Source: an uncultured Muribaculaceae bacterium (GTDB taxonomy: Bacteria > Bacteroidota > Bacteroidia > Bacteroidales > Muribaculaceae). From it: 35,562 nt of DNA. Under the pieces are notes generated by a model. It was not told the origin of the DNA, ran no database searches, and saw only the letters and a list, made by a program, of their open reading frames with translations. Positions 9,028 to 17,058 of this stretch are shown here, piece after piece (the stretch's first letter is position 1; each line of letters opens with the position of its first letter). Location of the stretch: the NCBI GenBank assembly GCA_958436175.1, contig CAUBJF010000019.1:1-35562 (forward strand), in the 5' to 3' direction. The position numbers were made by a program, and so were the translations under genes.

Positions 9028-9094
9028 TATGTATGTTTTTTCTATTTATTGAGTGTTCGAGGGTGTTGAAAATGGTATTTCCGTTTTCAAGGTG

Positions 9095-9126
9095 CAAATT
9101 TAATACTTAATCTTTTATCAAACAAA
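9095..9126 (-). promoter_or_regulatory. Bacteroidales promoter of tig
   Basis: Minus strand TTTG (9123-9126), 20 bases, then TAAATTTG (9095-9102). A second TTTG at 9119-9122 leaves 16 bases. The leader to ATG 9027 would be about 60 bases. Confidence 0.7.
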
Positions 9127-9158
9127 TACGGTACGCCGTTTGTTGCCGTTTGTTCGGA

Positions 9159-9965
9159 CTATCGGGCGCGGAGAACCCAGAAAGCGACTGCCGAGGCGGC
9201 GGCGACGTTAAGCGAGTCGACCTGGTGGCTCATCGGTATCCGTGCCGTATAGTCGGACCCGTCAATGACCGCTTGCGGCAGTCCGTCGCCTTCAGTGCCG
9301 AGAATGATGGCAAGGCGAGGCTCGGCGACAAGCTTTTCGTCGTCGACCGGCACAGAACGTTCTGTCAGGGCCATCGCGACGGTCTTGAAGCCATACTGCC
9401 GCAAAAGCGAAGCATCGCTCCCTTCCGGCAGCCATGTCCATGGGACGAGGAACACAGAACCCATCGACACTCGCACAGAGCGTCGCGTCAAGGGGTCGCA
9501 GGAATTCGAAGTAAGCACAACAGCATCTATCCCGAGGGCGGCAGCAGATCGGAATATCGCTCCTACATTCGTCGAATCAACAACACCGTCGATCACAGCG
9601 ATACGCTTCGCCCCACTGCAAATCTCCTCAACCGTCGGCAAAGACGGGCGACGCATGGCGCACAGCACTCCACGGGTCAGTGTGTAACCCGTGAGCTTAG
9701 CGAGCAGTTCCCTGCTTCCCGTATAGACTGACACATCGGGACTCATGGCAAGAAGCGACGCGGCATCGCCTTCTATGTGGCGGCGTTCACACAGGTAACT
9801 GACAGGCTCATAGCCCATCCTAAGGGCCACACCTATCACTTTGGGACTCTCGGCTATGAAGATGCCCTCCGCCTGATTGATTCTTTTGCGAAGCTGCGCT
9901 TCCGTCAGAGAGCTGTAAAGCTCTACGCCGGGTGTATGGAGGTCTTGTATTTCTATGATATTCAT
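9159..9965 (-). CDS. SpoU/TrmH-type RNA 2'-O-methyltransferase
   Basis: A SPOUT-fold, S-adenosylmethionine-dependent enzyme that methylates a ribose 2'-OH in rRNA or tRNA. It has 268 residues. An N-terminal substrate-binding part (about 1-105, 'RINQAEGIFIAES') precedes the catalytic knot with its three motifs: motif 1 'DGVVDSTNVGAIFRS' (126-140, with Asn133 and Arg139), motif 2 'ILGTEGDGL' (221-229), and motif 3 'IPMSHQVDSLNVAAASA' (243-259). In motif 3 the usual I-P-M-x-G is I-P-M-S-H, a mild change. The target base cannot be deduced; RlmB- and TsnR-like enzymes share this layout. A TAATTTTG box overlaps the stop codon of the gene before it, so the gene probably has its own promoter and a very short leader. 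Confidence 0.88.
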   Translation of the reverse strand: MNIIEIQDLHTPGVELYSSLTEAQLRKRINQAEGIFIAESPKVIGVALRMGYEPVSYLCERRHIEGDAASLLAMSPDVSVYTGSRELLAKLTGYTLTRGVLCAMRRPSLPTVEEICSGAKRIAVIDGVVDSTNVGAIFRSAAALGIDAVVLTSNSCDPLTRRSVRVSMGSVFLVPWTWLPEGSDASLLRQYGFKTVAMALTERSVPVDDEKLVAEPRLAIILGTEGDGLPQAVIDGSDYTARIPMSHQVDSLNVAAASAVAFWVLRAR

Positions 9966-9973
9966 ATTCTTTG

Positions 9974-9981
9974 CAAAATTA
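9974..9981 (-). promoter_or_regulatory. Candidate -7 box for the RNA methyltransferase gene
   Basis: Minus strand TAATTTTG overlaps the TAA stop of the lipoprotein gene and lies 8 bases before ATG 9965. The resulting transcript would be leaderless or nearly so. No TTTG is found at the best -33 distance; one sits 15 bases upstream. Confidence 0.4.
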
Positions 9982-10422
9982 ACTCTTTCTCAGTGCCAAA
10001 ACAATAGCTTTCATTGCAAAATATAGAGCAACAAGCATGGCGAAGCCATAATACATATAGTCCATCAGGCTTTTCCTGCCTATGGTCTCTTCCTTTACTT
10101 CTTTGCGGGCTGAAATGCTGCTATGCAGACTGTCGGCCTCTACCCTCCCGGCCTCCACGCTCGTGACAGATGCCGTCCGTTCTGCAGCACGGACACCATA
10201 GGCTTTTATATCCGGATTATCGCCGGTACAGGCTACGACCGAGTCTGCTTCAATCTTGCAATGCCTGAGATATGTCCTCAGGGCAAGCAAGGAGTCGGAA
10301 CGATGAACTACACGTATGCTGTCGCGGTCTTCCCTTGCGGTTTCGAGAGTATGCTTCTTAGCCGAACATGAACAGAGCGCGAGCAGGAAGGCAACTGTAA
10401 GAATCACATAAACCTTTCTCAT
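9979..10422 (-). CDS. Small lipoprotein with C-terminal membrane anchor, u-spanin-like
   Basis: Counted from ATG 10422 it has 147 residues. The N-terminus is a lipoprotein signal (MRKVYVILTVAFLLALCSCS, lipobox L-C-S-Cys19). A polar, charged, probably periplasmic segment follows (about 20-118), then a single hydrophobic helix at about 122-144 ending in LRKS. An outer-membrane lipid anchor at one end plus an inner-membrane helix at the other is the topology of unimolecular spanins (T1 gp11 type), phage proteins that fuse the two membranes in the last step of lysis. It overlaps the upstream M15 peptidase gene by four bases (ATGA), implying coupled translation. A start at 10476 is possible but would lie deep inside the peptidase gene and spoil the signal peptide. 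Spanin function is inferred from topology and partner, not from similarity; an ordinary inner-membrane lipoprotein is the alternative. Confidence 0.6.
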   Translation of the reverse strand: MRKVYVILTVAFLLALCSCSAKKHTLETAREDRDSIRVVHRSDSLLALRTYLRHCKIEADSVVACTGDNPDIKAYGVRAAERTASVTSVEAGRVEADSLHSSISARKEVKEETIGRKSLMDYMYYGFAMLVALYFAMKAIVLALRKS

Positions 10423-10817
10423 AGCTTCAGTTTCTGGCAGCGGAGATCCGCAGGGTCGTACGAAATGTGAATCCACAAGAAATCTTTCTCGTCGATAAGC
10501 TGGGTGTACTTCAATCCTTCGCTGTCTACAAGAGCAAAGAGCCGGCGATTGTCCGATTTTGATCCGGCGCTTATGTCAGCCGCCATACCTCGTACATGGT
10601 GCGAATGCGGCGCACCTCCGACGGCCTTGTTGAGTTCCGGGCTCCGGAATCCGCTATTTACCCTTATCGGTTTCCCCCAGGCACACCTGAGAGGATCGAG
10701 GACTTTCTCGACCAATGTTTCGAGAGCCCTCAGTTCTGCCGGCCCCGCTATGTTCCTGATATTATGCCTGTCTGCATAGTCGCTGTGACAAAGCTCTGTG
10801 ATGGTGAAGTATTGCAT
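10419..10817 (-). CDS. Peptidase M15 family (M15_3), endolysin-like
   Basis: A 132-residue zinc peptidase of the D-Ala-D-Ala carboxypeptidase/L-Ala-D-Glu type that cuts peptidoglycan stem peptides. It consists of the catalytic domain only. Visible are 'INSGFR'-type 'RVNSGFRSPELNKAVGGA' (52-69), the zinc motif S-x-H-x-x-G-x-A-x-D at 72-81 (His74, Asp81), and the third ligand His117 in 'WIHISY'. There is no signal peptide, as expected for a phage endolysin that needs a holin or another route out. I chose ATG 10817 because the upstream in-frame codon at 10826 is TTG and lies between the -7 box and the ATG. It overlaps the u-spanin-like gene by four bases. No phage structural gene, integrase or holin is visible nearby, so this is either a prophage remnant or a domesticated lysis pair. 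Confidence 0.85.
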   Translation of the reverse strand: MQYFTITELCHSDYADRHNIRNIAGPAELRALETLVEKVLDPLRCAWGKPIRVNSGFRSPELNKAVGGAPHSHHVRGMAADISAGSKSDNRRLFALVDSEGLKYTQLIDEKDFLWIHISYDPADLRCQKLKL

Positions 10818-10842
10818 AGTCTTCAAAGATTGATGAACTATG

Positions 10843-10850
10843 CAAAGATA
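10843..10850 (-). promoter_or_regulatory. Candidate -7 box for the M15/lipoprotein pair
   Basis: Minus strand TATCTTTG, an exact match to TAnnTTTG, 25 bases before ATG 10817. No TTTG is visible at the -33 distance, so the promoter may be weak or need an activator. Confidence 0.5.
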
Positions 10851-10906
10851 GCCTGTCGCCTGAAGCGCCTACGCCCTTTCCTGCGTCGCTTTTCCTTTTA
10901 ACTAAT

Positions 10907-12091
10907 TCAGTGCAGAACTAACTTTTTGCCGTTCCGTATATATATTTGCCCGGGAATGGGATTGACGATACGTCGGCCCATGAGGTCGTAGACAGGCACT
11001 TCTGCGTCATCGCCCTCGACGGTGACATCCCCGATGCCTGTCTCGATAGACTCTATTTTGCCAAATTTATTCCATGGAGAAGCTGCCAGGTAGTCTTCCA
11101 ATGCTTCGGCAGGGACATAGAGAGTTGCAGCGGCATAGACTTCCTCCTCAAAATCACCTTCGAAATTCGGTGGAGTCATGCTCCGGCAGGTAACATCCTT
11201 AAGAGCCTTGCAGCGGAAAAAAGCATTGAAGCTGATTTCTTCTACCGACTGTCCGAGAGTCAGATTTTCAAGGCTTCGACAGTATCCGAAAACCATGTTA
11301 TTAATATAACGGACAGAGTCGGGTACTACTATAGAGGGGAGATTATAACATTCGTTAAAAAAAAAGGAGTCTAATTGATAAATGGTATTCGGTAACCTTA
11401 TCTCTAAAAGCCTAGCACATAGACTGAATGGAGAAAACATGTACCTTACAGAATCTGGTATATAGATTTTCCTCAGGCTGCTCCCATCAAACGCTCCTGT
11501 ATCGATAAACAACAATGTTTCAGGAAGAGTAATCTCCTCTATCCCGCTATTGCAGAACGCTAACTTGCCTATCTTTACTATCGAATTCCTAAGATTTACA
11601 TTTTTTAGCTTCTTGCACAAATAGAATGTCGAATCTTTGATTTCTATAATGCCATCAGGTATGCTTATTGAAGTCAGTTCTTCGCAACCGTAGAAAGCAT
11701 CCTCTCCTATTTCTTCAAGGCTTTGCGGCAGATAGATACTTTGCAGATTTGTACAACAACTAAAAGCGCTCTCGCCTATTACAGTGACTGATTCCGGCAG
11801 CGTGACACTTTCAAGAGACTTGTGGCTATAAAATGCCTTTCGACCTATCTCTGCTACTTTGTAAGTTTCAGCCTCATATGTCACTTCCTGCGGCACGATA
11901 AGGTCTATTATATCGTCTTCACACCCAACCAGCACACAACATTCCTGATTATCTGCTGCCACCCTGTAGTACACCCCGTCGACAGCAAAGTCGTATGTCA
12001 CCGGTGCCCCTTGAGCCGCCATAGAGACTGTATTCAGCATGATACCGATGATTCCGAGTATCATGCATATTATGTAATTGTATGTCTTCAT
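10907..12091 (-). CDS. BspA-like leucine-rich-repeat surface protein with T9SS-type tail
   Basis: A secreted adhesin-like protein of 394 residues. After a signal peptide (1-26) and a short lead-in ('TYDFAVDGVYYRV'), about ten LRR_5 (BspA/Treponema pallidum type) repeats of roughly 23 residues follow between about 75 and 330, with the pattern I-G-x-x-A-F-x-x-C-x-x-L-x-x-I-x-L-P. The C-terminus 'VYDLMGRRIVNP' ending in 'IYIRNGKKLVLH' fits the type IX secretion sorting domain seen in Muribaculaceae and Prevotella, so it is probably carried across the outer membrane and attached to the surface. The start ATG overlaps the stop of the C25 protease gene by four bases, so the two are translationally coupled. 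Base composition is AT-rich in the middle, and a run of nine T's in the sense strand (11357-11365) encodes F-F-F. Confidence 0.85.
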   Translation of the reverse strand: MKTYNYIICMILGIIGIMLNTVSMAAQGAPVTYDFAVDGVYYRVAADNQECCVLVGCEDDIIDLIVPQEVTYEAETYKVAEIGRKAFYSHKSLESVTLPESVTVIGESAFSCCTNLQSIYLPQSLEEIGEDAFYGCEELTSISIPDGIIEIKDSTFYLCKKLKNVNLRNSIVKIGKLAFCNSGIEEITLPETLLFIDTGAFDGSSLRKIYIPDSVRYMFSPFSLCARLLEIRLPNTIYQLDSFFFNECYNLPSIVVPDSVRYINNMVFGYCRSLENLTLGQSVEEISFNAFFRCKALKDVTCRSMTPPNFEGDFEEEVYAAATLYVPAEALEDYLAASPWNKFGKIESIETGIGDVTVEGDDAEVPVYDLMGRRIVNPIPGQIYIRNGKKLVLH

Positions 12092-14508
12092 TTCACTAAG
12101 ATTTTTTTAATATAAACTATTTCTGTATTTTTCCTTATACTGACGCAAAACATATCACCATTATTCAATCTCGGCAGATCAAACACTGCGGGACTCGACA
12201 AGAGTTTACTTTGAATCAGGGAAGTTGGTTGGGAACCATTGATTTTGAAAACATCAATGTTGAGCTGACCGATTTTAAGCGAATAGTCTTCATATTCGAT
12301 TCTCAATTGCCCCTTGCCATATTCGCACGACTTGACGTAGAAATCACTTCCGATGGTATTAATTATATCGTCATACCACCCCATCAGTGGAGTAGCCCCT
12401 GCCATACTGATAGAAATAAAAACGTTCTCAGGCGTAGAGGTTTCAAAAGAAGCATCGTTGCTAAATCTACGATCATGATTACCAGTCACTTTATCGTAGA
12501 ATGTTATGATTGCCGGTTTATCTTTGGTTTTGACCAATATTTCAAATTCGTCATATAGGAGAGATGTCTTCGAAGCTACATCGGTCTGAGTATCCCAAAA
12601 ACAATGCAAGGATGGATCCCCTAGTATGGCGAATATTTCCAATTGATCCCTTATGTTAGAATTACCTACAGGACTACCACCAATAGAATGTAGTTTTTTA
12701 TTAGCCTCAATAAGACATTCTCCAAAAGAAGACGAATAGCTCTCGTTTGGAGTCCAATCCGGTTTAGAATAATCCATATCTTTACTTTGTGCTAAATTTA
12801 AAGACGGCCATATTGCATTGCAAATTTCAACCATCATTAGCTCACTAAAATCAACATATGAATTGGCAGTCGGTGCTAATATAGAAGAGCAGCCACCTTT
12901 ATCAAGAAATAGAAGATGACTGGCAAGACAACCATCCTGTAGAAAATTACCGGTACTACACGCAGGACTGAAGATTATGGGATATGTTGTATTTTTCAAA
13001 AAACAGAGATCCAAAATTGATGTTTCAGGATATAGTAATCTATCGGTTTGTCCATGAGTATTGAAAAATATCAAATTGGTATTGGCTTCAAATAAATTTC
13101 TTACATCAGCAGAATTTGTATTCCAATTAAATAATGGCTTCTTCAAATAGTCTGGCAATGAAGTGCCATTATTCCAATATAAAGGATTGACTTTCTCTTC
13201 ACAATAATATACTCTTTTGGTTCGACCAAAGGCACTTCCTATAGAATTAATTACATTCTCTGTATTAAAGACAAAACTGTTTTGGTGTTCATATTCTTTA
13301 TCTGTAACCCCTGTTTCGAAATAAGAAACTGCAGCAAAGGAAGACATACCATTAGTAGGATTTGGATTCTTTTCGTACGCAATAATTTTTCTTATAGCTG
13401 CATCGGCTTCTTCTTTAAATGAAGCAGGGATTCGCCCCCATATTAGATCTGACTCATAGTCATATTCCCCATCCAAACATGAGTAGTAGAAGTCGCTTTG
13501 TTTCCCCAATATATACGTCGTGTCATTGGGCTGAACGGGCACTTGACATCCAGGTGTATCCATGATGGGATAACCTGTTCTCATTGGAATAAAGGAACGA
13601 TCACCAATAATTAGGAGATATTTGGCCTTCTCATTCTCATCATTCCATGTCTTAACGGTTTCGAAGACCTCATCTTCTTGCCACTCGGGTTTATACTGAA
13701 GATTAACCTCATAGCCAAGCATCTTCTTCCATTCCGCCAATTCTTTAGCTGATGACAGCAATGAATCAGTCGTTATTATTAAATATCCTTCTCGCTTGTC
13801 TTTCAGTCCCGTGTATTTGTCAGAAAAGTTTGAAACATTAACAGCATTGGCACCCGATATGGAAATTGGCAGCCGAGGTGTTTCCTCGTCTTCCGATAAA
13901 GTCATAAGTCCATTATCCTCATTCTCAAGGAGTTCAAATGAAATCCTCGATGCAATATTAGTTTTGCCTTTGACAGAGTCATACAAGACTGGATAGACCG
14001 TATAATATTGGAAATAGTTCCCTCTGTAAATCTGGATATCATTCAATACTACAAAGTTTTCAGGGAACAACCCATTCTTAGCGTCATCTTTGATTCCGGA
14101 GCCTGAATCAAAGCTACCATCCGACATGAGCAGTTCCTTTGCATCGACTATATGCAGGTCGTAAGTTTTAAAATTAAAACTTAGATTTTTGATGGAATAG
14201 CTTGTCCTATATGGCATTAGTATCCGGTCATTCTTGACAGGAACTTCAGGTAGTCCTGGTATCATATTATAGCCAAAGCCTTCTATATTACAGCCATAGG
14301 CTTCAGTAGAATCAAAGCGTTCACTTAACGCCAATCCACTAAAAGTGTATGTTAGACGGAATCCAGAGTCGATTGTATCGCATCGAACCTCATAAGTCGG
14401 TATTTTTGCAGCATCTTCGATGTCTCCCGTTACAAGATTTAAGACCTTGTAACCCTTGGCTACTGTAAAGCAGAAGAGGAGCAATATTAACAGCAGTTGT
14501 TTCTTCAT
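12088..14508 (-). CDS. Gingipain-like cysteine protease, peptidase family C25, T9SS cargo
   Basis: A secreted cysteine protease of 806 residues counted from ATG 14508; the frame could begin 9 residues earlier at 14535, but the signal peptide starts at 14508 (MKKQLLLILLLFCFTVAKG). An N-terminal propeptide-like region (about 20-235, with 'GYNMIPGLPEVPVKN') precedes the C25 catalytic domain (about 240-640). Typical features are 'YLLIIGDRSFIP' (297-308), 'SDFYYSCLDGEYDYESD' and 'WGRIPA' (338-362), catalytic His485 in 'FFNTHGQTD', and Cys517 in 'SPACSTGNF'. Immunoglobulin-like domains and a C-terminal T9SS-type tail follow ('VSIRKNTEIVYIKKILVK'). Substrate specificity (Arg or Lys) cannot be told. 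The base composition is markedly lower in GC than its neighbours: 18 of 60 bases are G/C at 13021-13080, against 35 of 60 at 15121-15180. It leads a two-gene operon with the BspA-like gene. Confidence 0.88.
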   Translation of the reverse strand: MKKQLLLILLLFCFTVAKGYKVLNLVTGDIEDAAKIPTYEVRCDTIDSGFRLTYTFSGLALSERFDSTEAYGCNIEGFGYNMIPGLPEVPVKNDRILMPYRTSYSIKNLSFNFKTYDLHIVDAKELLMSDGSFDSGSGIKDDAKNGLFPENFVVLNDIQIYRGNYFQYYTVYPVLYDSVKGKTNIASRISFELLENEDNGLMTLSEDEETPRLPISISGANAVNVSNFSDKYTGLKDKREGYLIITTDSLLSSAKELAEWKKMLGYEVNLQYKPEWQEDEVFETVKTWNDENEKAKYLLIIGDRSFIPMRTGYPIMDTPGCQVPVQPNDTTYILGKQSDFYYSCLDGEYDYESDLIWGRIPASFKEEADAAIRKIIAYEKNPNPTNGMSSFAAVSYFETGVTDKEYEHQNSFVFNTENVINSIGSAFGRTKRVYYCEEKVNPLYWNNGTSLPDYLKKPLFNWNTNSADVRNLFEANTNLIFFNTHGQTDRLLYPETSILDLCFLKNTTYPIIFSPACSTGNFLQDGCLASHLLFLDKGGCSSILAPTANSYVDFSELMMVEICNAIWPSLNLAQSKDMDYSKPDWTPNESYSSSFGECLIEANKKLHSIGGSPVGNSNIRDQLEIFAILGDPSLHCFWDTQTDVASKTSLLYDEFEILVKTKDKPAIITFYDKVTGNHDRRFSNDASFETSTPENVFISISMAGATPLMGWYDDIINTIGSDFYVKSCEYGKGQLRIEYEDYSLKIGQLNIDVFKINGSQPTSLIQSKLLSSPAVFDLPRLNNGDMFCVSIRKNTEIVYIKKILVK

Positions 14509-14532
14509 AGTGCTTTGGGTATTAGATTTTTG

Positions 14533-14540
14533 CAAAAATA
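14533..14540 (-). promoter_or_regulatory. Candidate -7 box for the C25/BspA operon
   Basis: Minus strand TATTTTTG, matching TAnnTTTG, 24 bases before ATG 14508. The upstream region is very AT-rich, and no exact TTTG stands at the -33 distance. Confidence 0.45.
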
Positions 14541-14646
14541 AAAAAACATTCGAAATTTAAATGTTAATAAATTTTAAATCATCCTTCTACCTCGCATAAA
14601 TGAATAGTTTATCGACCGTATGCAATATTTTCAGTATCTTCGCATC

Positions 14647-16092
14647 ATGAAATCGATATCCACAATTCTGCTGTCGCTGATTTTCTGTTTTCTTCAGGCC
14701 TATGCGGTCTCGCCCAAATACGAGTTCCGCGGTGCCTGGATCCAGACAGTATATCAGGACCAATATCGCCGCAATACAACTGAGCAGAACAAAAAATACC
14801 TCTCCGCCCAGCTCGACAGCCTCCGGGCTATGGGCATAAACGCCATCATCTTCCAGGTACGTCCACAATCCGATGCCTTCTACGACAGCAAGATAGAGCC
14901 TTGGAGCCGCTTCCTTACCGACGGCGGCAAAGCTCCTAAGCCCTATTGGGACCCACTCGAGTTCATGATAGAGGAATGTCACCGCAGAGGCATGGAACTC
15001 CATGCTTGGCTCAACCCTTACCGCGTCACATCTTCCGCAAAGCAGACCCTTCCGGCCAAACATATCTACCACAAGCATCCCGAACGCTTCCTCCGCTACG
15101 GAGGCAAGCTCTACTTCGACCCGGGTCTGCCGGAGAACCGCGAATATATCGCGAGGGTCGTGGAAGATATAGTGCGTCGTTATGATGTCGATGCCATCCA
15201 CTTCGACGACTATTTCTATCCCTATCCAATCGCGAAGAAGGAGTTTCCGGACGGCAAATCTTTCGCACGCTACGGCAAGGGCATGAAAAAAGCCGAATGG
15301 AGGCGACACAACGTCGACATCCTCATCGAGGACCTGTCGAAACGCATCAAGGCCATCAAACCATGGGTACGTTTTGGTATAAGCCCCTTCGGGATATGGC
15401 GCAACAAGAAGAACGATCCACGCGGCAGCGACACTTCCGGCCTCCAGAACTACGACGCACTATATGCCGACGTGCTGCTCTGGGAAGAAAAAGGATGGAT
15501 AGACTATCTGCTGCCACAGCTCTACTGGGAACTCGACCACAAATCGGCATCGTACCGCATACTTGTCGACTGGTGGAACCATAACGCAGGCAAAAAGCGT
15601 CACCTGTACATAGGGCAGGATGTCGAAAGGACAATGACGAAAAACGAACTTGACGTCAAGACCGACATGGCCCGGAAAGCAGAGAACATCTGCGGCAACT
15701 GCTGGTGGCCGGCCGGATCGCTGACAAAGAATTTCGGAGGGTCGGCAAAGAGTCTTCGTGAAAAAATACAGGCTGTCCCGGCTCTTGTACCTCCTTCGTC
15801 GTGGTTGAAAGCCAACGACAAGGTCAAAGAAGTCGACGGTATCAGAATTGAAAGCGGCAAAGTCATATCGTGGCAGAAAGACGAGCCCAAAGGTAAGATC
15901 GAAGATATCGTGAAATACATTGTCTATCGCTTCGACAGTCTCGACGATATCGACACCGACAATCCTTCTGCAATCGTCTCGATCAGTCCGGAAAACAGCT
16001 ACAAGGCCAAGAGTAAGGGCGTTTACGTCGTCACCGCTGTCGACAGGATCAACAACGAATCAGCGCCATCCAATCCGGTGGTAATCAAATAG
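14647..16092 (+). CDS. GHL10/DUF187-family glycoside hydrolase (YngK/DigH-like)
   Basis: A secreted hydrolase of 481 residues with a GH10-like TIM barrel of the GHL10 (DUF187) family. E. coli DigH (YddW) of this family cuts denuded peptidoglycan glycan strands, so a role in cell-wall turnover is plausible here. After a signal peptide (1-20) come the family motifs 'FRGAWIQTVY' (27-36), 'FQVRPQSDAFY' (69-79), 'HAWLNPYRV' (119-127), 'IHFDDYFYPYP' (184-194, with the Asp pair 187-188), and 'LPQLYWELDH'. A fibronectin-III-like domain occupies about the last 95 residues ('YIVYRFDSLDDID'). An alternative ATG at 14620 would add nine residues before the signal peptide; I prefer 14647. The GT2 gene starts 6 bases after its stop, so the two form an operon. 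The actual substrate here is inferred from family only. Confidence 0.88.
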   Translation: MKSISTILLSLIFCFLQAYAVSPKYEFRGAWIQTVYQDQYRRNTTEQNKKYLSAQLDSLRAMGINAIIFQVRPQSDAFYDSKIEPWSRFLTDGGKAPKPYWDPLEFMIEECHRRGMELHAWLNPYRVTSSAKQTLPAKHIYHKHPERFLRYGGKLYFDPGLPENREYIARVVEDIVRRYDVDAIHFDDYFYPYPIAKKEFPDGKSFARYGKGMKKAEWRRHNVDILIEDLSKRIKAIKPWVRFGISPFGIWRNKKNDPRGSDTSGLQNYDALYADVLLWEEKGWIDYLLPQLYWELDHKSASYRILVDWWNHNAGKKRHLYIGQDVERTMTKNELDVKTDMARKAENICGNCWWPAGSLTKNFGGSAKSLREKIQAVPALVPPSSWLKANDKVKEVDGIRIESGKVISWQKDEPKGKIEDIVKYIVYRFDSLDDIDTDNPSAIVSISPENSYKAKSKGVYVVTAVDRINNESAPSNPVVIK

Positions 16093-16098
16093 GAAGCA

Positions 16099-17058
16099 AT
16101 GCCGAGTATCAGCGTCATAGTTCCGGTGTACAATGCCCGGTCGTTCCTCCGGCCTTGTCTCGACAGCATAATGTCCCAGACTTTCAAGGAATGGGAGCTT
16201 ATTCTCGTCGACGATGCCTCGACCGACGAGACTCCGGCAATATGCCGCCAATATATCGAAATGGAGCCCGACAAGATAAAATACGTCAGGCTTGATGCCA
16301 ACCATGGCTTGTCGCATGCACGGAACACTGGCGTAGCCATGGCTAAAAGCCCATATGTCGTCTTTCTCGACGATGACGACTGCTACGCACCTTTCGCGCT
16401 CGAAACCTTATATAAACTTGCCAAAGGCAATGATGCCGAGATCGCGGTCGGTCAATTCGTCAATGTGACAGACAATCCGTTCAAGGGAAACAGCAAACTG
16501 CCGGATAAACCGAATGTCAGGATTGTCGACGGCATCACAGCCCTAAAGGAAATCCTGTACCAGACTACCAACCTTCATGCCAGTGCCTGCGCAAAGATAT
16601 TTCGTACCGAGCTACTCCTCCTAACGCCTTTCGCCGAAGGAATGTGGTACGAGGACCTCGAACTCTGCTCGCGCCTTCTTCCGGGACGGCGGTGTATAGC
16701 TGTAACCGGCACTCCCCTATATTTCTATCGCCGAAATCCATCCAGTTTCATAAATACCTGGTCGCCACGGCGTCTCCACGCCCTCACGGCTACCGACCGC
16801 ATCCTCGAGACAGTGTCGAAGAACTGTCCCGAATGTATCGCTGCCGCCGAGAGCCGCCGCTTCAGCGCAAATTTCAATATATTTCTGCTTGCCTCCCTTA
16901 ACGGAGACACGGGCACTGCCGACAGATGTTGGGAAACAATTGTCGCACAAAGAAAAAACTGCCTCATGGACAGCAATGTCAGGTTAAAAAACAGAATAGG
17001 AGCCCTGCTAAGCTATTTAGGACGGCGAGCCTGCCTTGCGGCCTTCAGACTTAAGTGA
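16099..17058 (+). CDS. Family 2 glycosyltransferase (GT-A fold)
   Basis: A 319-residue, inverting sugar transferase that uses nucleotide sugars, probably acting in the cytoplasm on a surface polysaccharide or lipid-linked glycan. The GT-A core is at the N-terminus: 'SISVIVPVYNARSFLRPCLD' (3-22), 'ILVDDASTDETP' (35-46), 'NHGLSHARNTGV' (68-79), and the metal-binding run D91-D94 in 'VVFLDDDDCY'. Further along, 'WYEDLELCSRLLP' supplies the E-D motif of the acceptor site. There are no membrane helices. It lies 6 bases after the GHL10 gene and overlaps the 3' end of a convergent GT2 gene by 42 bases. Donor and acceptor are unknown, and the pairing with a peptidoglycan-type hydrolase may or may not be functional. 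Confidence 0.88.
   Translation: MPSISVIVPVYNARSFLRPCLDSIMSQTFKEWELILVDDASTDETPAICRQYIEMEPDKIKYVRLDANHGLSHARNTGVAMAKSPYVVFLDDDDCYAPFALETLYKLAKGNDAEIAVGQFVNVTDNPFKGNSKLPDKPNVRIVDGITALKEILYQTTNLHASACAKIFRTELLLLTPFAEGMWYEDLELCSRLLPGRRCIAVTGTPLYFYRRNPSSFINTWSPRRLHALTATDRILETVSKNCPECIAAAESRRFSANFNIFLLASLNGDTGTADRCWETIVAQRKNCLMDSNVRLKNRIGALLSYLGRRACLAAFRLK

Noticed and set aside
7384..9069. Open frame of 561 codons on the plus strand opposite trigger factor
   Set aside because: Shadow of tig. The translation is low-complexity (E, V, F, H rich) and runs through the tig terminator.
9979..10817. An intact prophage around the endolysin-like gene
   Set aside because: No integrase, terminase, capsid, tail or att-like repeats within the flanking genes, which are chromosomal housekeeping and surface genes.
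10851..10906. Imperfect hairpin (AAGCG...CGCTT) after the BspA-like gene as a terminator
   Set aside because: The stem is short and bulged, and no T-run follows on the minus strand.
14587..15309. Minus-strand open frame opposite the GHL10 gene
   Set aside because: The GHL10 reading has a signal peptide and all family motifs; the opposite frame has none.
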